Source: Zobellella endophytica
GTDB lineage: Bacteria; Pseudomonadota; Gammaproteobacteria; Enterobacterales; Aeromonadaceae
Reading direction: 5' to 3'
Assembly (NCBI RefSeq): GCF_003012775.1
Contig: NZ_PXYG01000002.1
Span: 62,001-126,000, forward strand
DNA: 64,000 nt
Made by a program: the position numbers and the translations under genes. The stretch's first letter is position 1. Each line of letters starts with the position of its first letter. This document shows positions 57,011 through 64,000 of the stretch, in pieces. The notes beneath the pieces are model-generated. The model had not been told where the DNA came from, ran no database searches, and saw only the letters and a program-made list of their open reading frames with translations.

Positions 57011-57024
57011 AGCCCCCTTTCAAC
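56996..57024 (-). promoter_or_regulatory. Sigma-32 heat-shock promoter of rlmE-ftsH
   Basis: On the minus strand GTTGAAA (57024-57018), 14-base spacer, CCCCATCT (57003-56996), against consensus CTTGAAA/CCCCATnT. The E. coli rlmE-ftsH operon is likewise heat-shock controlled. Confidence 0.82.
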
Positions 57025-57047
57025 CTATTTAACTGAAGCATTTTGCA

Positions 57048-57344
57048 ATGACCCTGAATAATAAGCAAAGACAATACCTCAAGGGACTGGCCCACAGCCT
57101 GAAGCCGGTGGTATTGCTTGGCCAGCATGGCCTGACCGAAGGCGTGCTGGCCGAGATCGACCTGGCCCTGAATTTCCATGAACTGATCAAGGTCAAGGTT
57201 GCCGCCGAAGACAGGGAAGTCAAAACGCTGATCATGGACGCCATCGTCCGCGAAACCGGCGCGGTCAAGGTACAGACCATAGGCCATATCCTGACGCTGT
57301 ATCGCGCCAGCGAGCAGAAAAAGATCATCCTGCCCAAGGCCTGA
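57048..57344 (+). CDS. yhbY: Ribosome assembly RNA-binding protein YhbY (CRM domain)
   Basis: A 98-residue protein that is a single CRM/YhbY domain: MTLNNKQRQYLKGLAHSLKP, the conserved VVLLGQHGLTEGVLAEID, and ELIKVKV. E. coli YhbY (97 residues) binds pre-50S particles. Divergent from rlmE, as in E. coli. Confidence 0.95.
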   Translation: MTLNNKQRQYLKGLAHSLKPVVLLGQHGLTEGVLAEIDLALNFHELIKVKVAAEDREVKTLIMDAIVRETGAVKVQTIGHILTLYRASEQKKIILPKA

Positions 57345-57472
57345 TCATTTGGGGCCGGTCTGCCCGGCCCCGACGCTTCCCTTCTCCACCATCCCCTTAT
57401 TGTCAGCCCGTCCCCTTATCGGCACACTGAATCACACTACTATTAAAGCTACCTCTACAGGTGTGAGACGCC

Positions 57473-58072
57473 ATGGCCTCCAACAGGTACTTAACGGACG
57501 AAGAGTTGCAGATGCTGAACGAACTCTGCCGGCACGACGCCTCTCCGCCCACCATCACGCTGACCATGCTGATGGACGCCAACATCAGGCCGCTGCTGGA
57601 TCAGGCCTCACACCTTGAACTCAAGCTCGAGCTGGGCGATATCCGCCTGAGTTTCCCGGTCGCCCTCACCTCGCTTTCCGAGGCCCAGGAACAGGCCGAG
57701 CTGAGCGTCCCCGAAATCCTGTCCAACAGCGCCCATCCCCGGGCCTGGCGTCTGCCCAGCCCGCAGGGGCTGCAGCTCAGCCAGCCCAACGGCAAGCCCC
57801 TGGCCGCCGAAATCCGCGATCTGTCGATCAACGGCATGCGACTGCTCTCCCGGCGCTGCCTGTTCCGGCGTCACAAGAGCAAGCTGGTCCGGCTCGAACT
57901 GGGGCAGGAACACAACATACTGCTCAAACTGAAACTGGTGCGCCAGCACAGGGCCCGGCATTTCTGGCTGGCGGCGGTGCAGTTTGAACTGCCCGTCGCT
58001 GATCGGATGACCCTGTCGGATTATGTGTTCAGGGGATTTCTGGAGGCGATATACAGGGAGCAGGCGGAGTAA
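57473..58072 (+). CDS. PilZ-like domain protein with degenerate c-di-GMP motif
   Basis: A 199-residue soluble protein. The central region has RDLSINGMRLLS, fitting the second PilZ motif (D/NxSxxG), followed by a beta-rich segment ending in LAAVQF. The first PilZ motif RxxxR is not exact; HPRAWRLP upstream has R-x-x-R. The N-terminal half (DEELQMLNELCRHDASPPTI) matches nothing I recognise. A weak c-di-GMP receptor or a structural PilZ adaptor is plausible. Lies between yhbY and convergent greA. Confidence 0.6.
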   Translation: MASNRYLTDEELQMLNELCRHDASPPTITLTMLMDANIRPLLDQASHLELKLELGDIRLSFPVALTSLSEAQEQAELSVPEILSNSAHPRAWRLPSPQGLQLSQPNGKPLAAEIRDLSINGMRLLSRRCLFRRHKSKLVRLELGQEHNILLKLKLVRQHRARHFWLAAVQFELPVADRMTLSDYVFRGFLEAIYREQAE

Positions 58073-58120
58073 TGCCGCCTGCCCGGCAGGAGTGGAGGGT
58101 GGGCCCGAACGAGTGCCCGA

Positions 58121-58597
58121 TTACAGGTACTCGACCTTGATGATCTCGTATTCCACATCGCCGCCCGGGGTTTTGACGATGGCGACGTCGTCTTCTTCCT
58201 TGCCGATGAGCGCGCGGGCGATGGGCGAGTTCACCGAAATCAGATTGGACTTGATATCGGACTCGTCGTCGCCGACGATGCGATAGGTAATTTCCTTCTC
58301 GTCATCCACCTTGAACAGGGTGACAGTGGCCCCGAAGATCACCTTGCCGTTATTGGGCAGCTTGGTGATATCGATGATCTGGGCATTCGACAGCTTGGCT
58401 TCAATCTCCTGGATACGTCCTTCGCAGAAGCCTTGCTGTTCACGCGCGGCATGGTACTCGGCATTTTCTTTCAGATCACCGTGCTCGCGGGCATCGGCAA
58501 TGGCTTCGATTATTTGGGGGCGACGCACGGACTTCAGGTGGTCCAGTTCTTCACGCAGTCTCTGCGCACCGCGGATGGTCATCGGTGTTTGCTTCAT
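58121..58597 (-). CDS. greA: Transcription elongation factor GreA
   Basis: A 158-residue factor stimulating cleavage of backtracked RNA by RNA polymerase. N-terminal coiled coil: [20 protein letters not shown], with the acidic tip in [18 protein letters not shown]. The C-terminal FKBP-like domain is complete ([20 protein letters not shown]). Same length as E. coli GreA. The upstream spacer contains the dnaJ terminator. Confidence 0.98.
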   Translation of the reverse strand: MKQTPMTIRGAQRLREELDHLKSVRRPQIIEAIADAREHGDLKENAEYHAAREQQGFCEGRIQEIEAKLSNAQIIDITKLPNNGKVIFGATVTLFKVDDEKEITYRIVGDDESDIKSNLISVNSPIARALIGKEEDDVAIVKTPGGDVEYEIIKVEYL

Positions 58598-58615
58598 AGT
58601 GGAAACCTGGTTCCT

Positions 58616-58666
58616 TTATCAAACAATAAAACAACAAGAGCCCTACCGGATACCGGCATAGGGCTC
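58616..58666 (-). terminator. Intrinsic terminator of dnaJ
   Basis: Minus-strand stem GAGCCCTATGCCGG / CCGGTAGGGCTC (58666-58638) followed by the T-rich tail TTGTTGTTTTATTGTTTG. Confidence 0.8.
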
Positions 58667-58732
58667 GTATCATGAAATTCCGGCTCTGGCCTGAGGCCTT
58701 TTATGCGAACGGCCCAGACTAATACAGCCGGC

Positions 58733-59869
58733 TTAGCGGGTCAAATCGTCGAAGAAGCGTTTCACCCCTTCGAAAAAACCTTCCGACTTGGGCCTGTGCT
58801 TCTTGGCCGCCAGACCGCCGCAGGAGTCTTCCAGCTGGCGCAGCAGCTCTTTCTGCTCTTCGGTCAGGCTGACCGGCGTCTCCACGTACACCTTGCACAC
58901 CAGATCCCCCATGACCCCGTTACGGGCCGAACGCACCCCCTTGCCCTTGAGCCGGAACATGCGACCGGTCTGGGTTTCGGCGGGTATCTTCAGCTTGACC
59001 CGGCCATCAAGGGTAGGCACTTCCACCTCGCCCCCCAGGGCGGCGGAGGTAAAGCTGATCGGCACCTCGCAGTACAGGTTGTTGCCATCGCGCACGAAGA
59101 TCTCATGCTCGCGCACATGCATCTGTACGTAGAGATCCCCCGCCGGAGCGCCGGCCTCGCCCGCCTCACCTTCACCGGCCAGGCGAATGCGATCCCCGGT
59201 ATCCACCCCCGCCGGGATCTTGACCGACAGGGTCTTGGTCTTCTGGTAACGGCCTTCGCCATGGCACTGGTGGCAAGGATCGGAGATGATCCTGCCCTTG
59301 CCGCGACAGTGGGGGCAGGCCTGCTGGACGGTAAAGAAGCCCTGACGCATCTGCACCTGGCCGTGACCGTGGCAGGTCGGGCAGGTTTTGGCCTGGGTGC
59401 CGGGCTTGGCGCCGCTGCCGTCACAGACCTCGCAACCGACCAGGGTCGGTACCTTGATCTCTTTGGTGACGCCCCGCACCGCTTCTTCCAGCGTCAGCTC
59501 CATGTTGTAGCGCAGATCCGCCCCACGGGCCGCCCGCTGCTGACGGCGCTGACCGCCACCGAAGATATCACCGAACACATCACCGAAAATATCACTGAAG
59601 TCGGCACCGCCGCCGCCGCCAAAGCCGTGGCCGCCCTGCTGGCCGTCGACACCGGCGTGGCCGAACTGATCGTAGGCTGCCCGCTTCTGGGCGTCGGTCA
59701 GGACTTCGTAGGCTTCGGTTGCTTCCTTGAACTTGTCTCCCGCATCGGCATCGACTTTATTGCGATCCGGATGGTATTTCATCGCCAGCCGTTTATAGGC
59801 TTTCTTTATTTCGCGCTCGTCGGCGCCCTTGGCAACCCCGAGCACTTCATAATAATCTCGCTTTGACAT
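58733..59869 (-). CDS. dnaJ: Co-chaperone DnaJ (Hsp40)
   Basis: A 378-residue co-chaperone that delivers clients to DnaK and stimulates its ATPase. J domain with HPD in [10 protein letters not shown], a Gly/Phe-rich linker ([20 protein letters not shown]), four CxxCxGxG zinc repeats ([32 protein letters not shown]), and substrate domains. E. coli DnaJ has 376 residues. Follows dnaK with a hairpin spacer. Confidence 0.98.
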   Translation of the reverse strand: MSKRDYYEVLGVAKGADEREIKKAYKRLAMKYHPDRNKVDADAGDKFKEATEAYEVLTDAQKRAAYDQFGHAGVDGQQGGHGFGGGGGADFSDIFGDVFGDIFGGGQRRQQRAARGADLRYNMELTLEEAVRGVTKEIKVPTLVGCEVCDGSGAKPGTQAKTCPTCHGHGQVQMRQGFFTVQQACPHCRGKGRIISDPCHQCHGEGRYQKTKTLSVKIPAGVDTGDRIRLAGEGEAGEAGAPAGDLYVQMHVREHEIFVRDGNNLYCEVPISFTSAALGGEVEVPTLDGRVKLKIPAETQTGRMFRLKGKGVRSARNGVMGDLVCKVYVETPVSLTEEQKELLRQLEDSCGGLAAKKHRPKSEGFFEGVKRFFDDLTR

Positions 59870-59906
59870 AAGGCTATTTGCTTACCTGAGTCTTAATTAC
59901 ACAAAG

Positions 59907-59932
59907 GCGGGCGTTGGAAGCCCAACGCCCGC
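59907..59932 (-). terminator. Hairpin between dnaK and dnaJ, likely attenuator
   Basis: An 11-bp perfect stem (GCGGGCGTTGG / CCAACGCCCGC). The minus-strand tail CTTTGTG is short, so it should reduce rather than block dnaJ transcription. Confidence 0.6.
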
Positions 59933-59960
59933 ACTGTCGGCGTTTGCGCCGGGTCGACGA

Positions 59961-61883
<1,923 letters not shown>

Positions 61884-61943
61884 AAAATCCTCTCTGAATT
61901 TCTGAATTCGGTAATAAGCGGTTACAGTTTTGCTTTAGTGCCT

Positions 61944-61972
61944 ATATGTGGTTAGCGCCCGATACTTTCAAG
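61944..61972 (-). promoter_or_regulatory. Sigma-32 heat-shock promoter of dnaK
   Basis: On the minus strand CTTGAAA (61972-61966) perfect, 14-base spacer, CCACATAT (61951-61944), one mismatch to CCCCATnT. About 60 bases upstream of dnaK. Confidence 0.88.
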
Positions 61973-62009
61973 ACGACGGTCACATTTTTTTAGGCAAAGC
62001 GGAATATGT

Positions 62010-62615
62010 TCAGGCCTGAGTGTCGATGGCCGGCCCCTTGGCCACCATCACCATGGCCGGGCGCAGCACCCGTCCGTTCAGCTCATAGCCTTTCATCATC
62101 ACGGCCAGCACCGAATTCGGCGCGACCTCGGTGCTTTCGACCATGCTCATGGCCTGGTGCTTGTTGGGGTCGAACGGCTGGCCTTTTGGATCGATGGCCA
62201 CCACGCCGAACTTCTCCACCGTGCCGAGCAGGGATTTCAGGGTCAGCTCGACCCCTTCGCACACCGCCTTGAAGGCTTCCTGCTCCTTGTCGGTATGCTC
62301 CAGCGCCCGTTCCAGGCTGTCGATCACCGGCAGCAGCTCGCTGGCAAATTTTTCCAATGCGAACTTCTGCGCCTTTTCCACATCCTGCGCGGCCCGGCGC
62401 CGGATATTCTCCATCTCGGCCAAGGCGCGCAGGGCATTTTCTTTTTCGGTCTGGACAGTGGCTTCGGCGTCTGCCAGCTTTTGTTCCAGCTCGGCTACAT
62501 AAGCCGCATCCGGTTGTGCAACGCCCTCGTCCGCCGCCGCAGTGTCGGTCTCTACGGTCAGCGGCTCCTGCTCGGCGGCCTGCTCGGTCTCAACCTGGTG
62601 TTGTTTGCTGCTCAT
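62010..62615 (-). CDS. grpE: Nucleotide exchange factor GrpE
   Basis: A 201-residue DnaK exchange factor. Acidic N-terminus, long coiled-coil ([35 protein letters not shown]) and C-terminal beta domain with [18 protein letters not shown] and [21 protein letters not shown]. coli GrpE has 197 residues. Directly upstream of dnaK-dnaJ, giving a contiguous grpE-dnaK-dnaJ cluster, while keeping the grpE/nadK/recN neighbourhood. Confidence 0.98.
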   Translation of the reverse strand: MSSKQHQVETEQAAEQEPLTVETDTAAADEGVAQPDAAYVAELEQKLADAEATVQTEKENALRALAEMENIRRRAAQDVEKAQKFALEKFASELLPVIDSLERALEHTDKEQEAFKAVCEGVELTLKSLLGTVEKFGVVAIDPKGQPFDPNKHQAMSMVESTEVAPNSVLAVMMKGYELNGRVLRPAMVMVAKGPAIDTQA

Positions 62616-62649
62616 GTCGTCTCCCGTCTGTGTTAACCAACTTGAGCCT

Positions 62650-62677
62650 ATATGGGGACGCTGTCCGCCATTTCAAG
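62650..62677 (-). promoter_or_regulatory. Sigma-32 heat-shock promoter of grpE
   Basis: On the minus strand CTTGAAA (62677-62671), 13-base spacer, CCCCATAT (62657-62650): a perfect match to the heat-shock consensus, about 35 bases before the grpE start. Confidence 0.92.
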
Positions 62678-62803
62678 GGCAGATTCTTCGTTATCCGCCA
62701 CTCCCCCTTATGGCGCTATAACGATGCGTTATTTAGAATGACCCTATTCACTTACGCCAGGGAATGCGCAGCCGCATTACTCCTCAGCCGGGCAGCAACA
62801 TCG

Positions 62804-63688
62804 ATGGAAACCGACTTCAATACCATTGCCTTGATCGGCAAACCGGATCACAAGGGCGCCAACCAGACACTGGTGGCGCTGTATCACTACCTGCAACAGC
62901 TCGGGCTGAATATTGTGATTGAGCGCCGCGTCGGCGAGCAGTTGGGGCTGGAGCAGGCCGAGTTGCTGGAGATGGTCGAACTGGGCGAACGGGCCGATCT
63001 GGCCATCGTAGTGGGCGGCGACGGCAACATGCTGGGGGCAGCCCGGGTCCTGGCCCGCTTTGACGTGGCCGTGGTCGGGGTCAACCGGGGCAACCTCGGC
63101 TTCCTCACCGATCTGTCGCCGGACAGCTTCGAACAGCCGCTCGAGCGCCTGCTGGCCGGGGATTACCAGACCGAACACCGCTTCCTGCTGGAAGCCCAGG
63201 TGCACCGCCACGGCCAGCTCAAGGCCAGCAACACCGCCATGAACGAAGCGGTGCTGCATCCCGGCAAGATAGCGCACATGATCGAATTCGAGGTCTATAT
63301 CAACGGCCACTTCATGTACAGCCAGCGCGCCGATGGCATGATTGTCGCCACGCCCACCGGCTCCACCGCCTATTCGCTGTCTGCCGGCGGCCCCATCCTT
63401 ACTCCCAACCTCAATGCCATCACCCTGGTGCCCATGTTTCCCCATACCCTGAGCTGTCGTCCCATCGTGATCGACGCCGATGCCCAAGTAAAACTGGTGG
63501 TCGCCCCCACCAACAAGACCGAGCAGATGCTGATCAGCTGCGACGGCCATGTGTCGCTGGCGGTCCAGCCCGGCGACGAGATCCATATCAACAAGAGCCC
63601 CTACCGGCTGAAACTGCTGCATCCCCGCGGCCACAACTACTTCGAGGTACTGCGCAGCAAGCTCGGCTGGGGCAGCAGACTGTTTTGA
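62804..63688 (+). CDS. nadK: NAD kinase
   Basis: A 294-residue kinase phosphorylating NAD to NADP. Motifs [16 protein letters not shown] (GGDGN), [12 protein letters not shown] and [17 protein letters not shown] are intact. The ATG at 62804 gives [18 protein letters not shown], close to E. coli length (292); its ribosome site is weak. An in-frame ATG at 62738 would add 22 poorly conserved-looking residues. Divergent from grpE, followed by recN. Confidence 0.96.
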   Translation: METDFNTIALIGKPDHKGANQTLVALYHYLQQLGLNIVIERRVGEQLGLEQAELLEMVELGERADLAIVVGGDGNMLGAARVLARFDVAVVGVNRGNLGFLTDLSPDSFEQPLERLLAGDYQTEHRFLLEAQVHRHGQLKASNTAMNEAVLHPGKIAHMIEFEVYINGHFMYSQRADGMIVATPTGSTAYSLSAGGPILTPNLNAITLVPMFPHTLSCRPIVIDADAQVKLVVAPTNKTEQMLISCDGHVSLAVQPGDEIHINKSPYRLKLLHPRGHNYFEVLRSKLGWGSRLF

Positions 63689-63712
63689 TATGGCGAGTCG
63701 GCTTGAACCCAC

Positions 63713-63740
63713 TTGATACTGTACAAAACACCAGTATACT
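63713..63740 (+). promoter_or_regulatory. SOS-controlled promoter of recN
   Basis: TTGATA (63713-63718), 16-base spacer, TATACT (63735-63740). The spacer and the -10 are covered by two LexA boxes, so LexA would occlude RNA polymerase. Confidence 0.8.
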
Positions 63741-63754
63741 GTATCTAAATACAG
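63719..63754 (+). promoter_or_regulatory. Tandem LexA (SOS) boxes upstream of recN
   Basis: Two CTG-N10-CAG operators: CTGTACAAAACACCAG (63719-63734) and CTGTATCTAAATACAG (63739-63754), four bases apart. E. coli recN also carries adjacent LexA sites. Confidence 0.92.
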
Positions 63755-63778
63755 CATCGTTTTGTGCAGGGGGTCATC

Positions 63779-64000
63779 ATGTTGCTTCAGCTCACCATCA
63801 GCAATTTTGCCATCGTCTCTTTCCTGGAGCTTGACCTGCGCCCGGGCATGACCAGCATCACCGGCGAGACCGGGGCCGGCAAGTCCATCGCCATCGATGC
63901 CCTGGCCCTGGCCCTGGGGGAACGGGCCGAGGCCGATTCGGTCCGCCCCGGTGCGGACAAGGCCGATATCAGTGCCCGCTTCCGTATCGACAAGCTGCCC
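63779..64000 (+). CDS. recN: DNA repair protein RecN, N-terminal part (gene continues beyond window)
   Basis: The first 74 codons of an SMC-like double-strand-break repair ATPase: [20 protein letters not shown], then Walker [21 protein letters not shown]. The frame stays open to the window end. AGGGGGT lies upstream of the ATG. It is preceded by tandem LexA operators, so it should be induced by DNA damage, and it follows nadK as in E. coli. Confidence 0.96.
   Translation, partial: MLLQLTISNFAIVSFLELDLRPGMTSITGETGAGKSIAIDALALALGERAEADSVRPGADKADISARFRIDKLP

Noticed and set aside
62738-62803. N-terminal extension of nadK from an ATG at 62738
   Set aside because: It adds 22 residues not resembling NadK starts; the ATG at 62804 gives the expected length.

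Overview
This window is an almost purely core-genome stretch of a high-GC gammaproteobacterium. Gene content and order match the Enterobacterales/Aeromonadales pattern: the lpx/bamA/rseP/dxr cluster, E. coli-type NADP isocitrate dehydrogenase, RcsF, RoxA, ZntB, HflD and tandem LexA boxes at recN. An Aeromonadaceae-like marine genus (Oceanimonas/Zobellella/Oceanisphaera type) is my best guess from base composition and synteny; it is an inference, not proven here.

Layout. 1-2.45 kb: a truncated membrane PAS sensor overlapping a beta-CASP metallo-beta-lactamase nuclease. 2.6-7.1 kb: tRNA-Gly(CCC), then rcsF-trmO-proS and a patatin-like lipase. 7.1-30.5 kb (minus strand): tilS, a large beta-propeller diguanylate cyclase, then the envelope/macromolecule cluster, read in transcription order as rpsB-tsf-pyrH-frr-uppS-cdsA-dxr-rseP-bamA-skp-lpxD-fabZ-lpxA-lpxB-rnhB-dnaE-accA. 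map diverges from rpsB. 31.8-39.0 kb: icd (minus) diverging from rluE-nudJ-mnmA-hflD-purB, then roxA. 39.0-41.3 kb: a GNAT acetyltransferase and pdxH (minus), then zntB (plus). 41.4-58.6 kb (minus): the ribosome/transcription cluster, in transcription order greA, rlmE-ftsH, folP-glmM, secG-tRNA-Leu-tRNA-fMet-rimP-nusA-infB-rbfA-truB-rpsO, a DODA-type dioxygenase and pnp. yhbY and a PilZ-like gene face the other way. 58.7-62.6 kb (minus): grpE-dnaK-dnaJ. 62.8-64 kb: nadK and the start of recN.

How the genes work together. The cluster supplies lipid A synthesis (lpxA, B, D; fabZ), outer-membrane protein assembly (skp, bamA), envelope stress proteolysis (rseP), isoprenoid and phospholipid precursors (dxr, uppS, cdsA, accA), translation factors (rpsB, tsf, frr, infB, rpsO, rimP, rbfA, truB, map, tRNAs) and DNA replication/repair (dnaE, rnhB, recN). 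Heat-shock regulation is visible directly: three sigma-32-type promoters sit before grpE, dnaK and rlmE-ftsH.

The least expected feature is a family of short intergenic hairpin elements. It is a roughly 105-110 bp composite of three perfect palindromes with terminal TGGAGCGC/GCGCTCCA, plus a separate 18-bp palindrome whose arms covary between copies. Copies cluster at places where gene order departs from E. coli and flank icd on both sides. I see no phage, transposase gene, CRISPR array or obvious defence system in the window.
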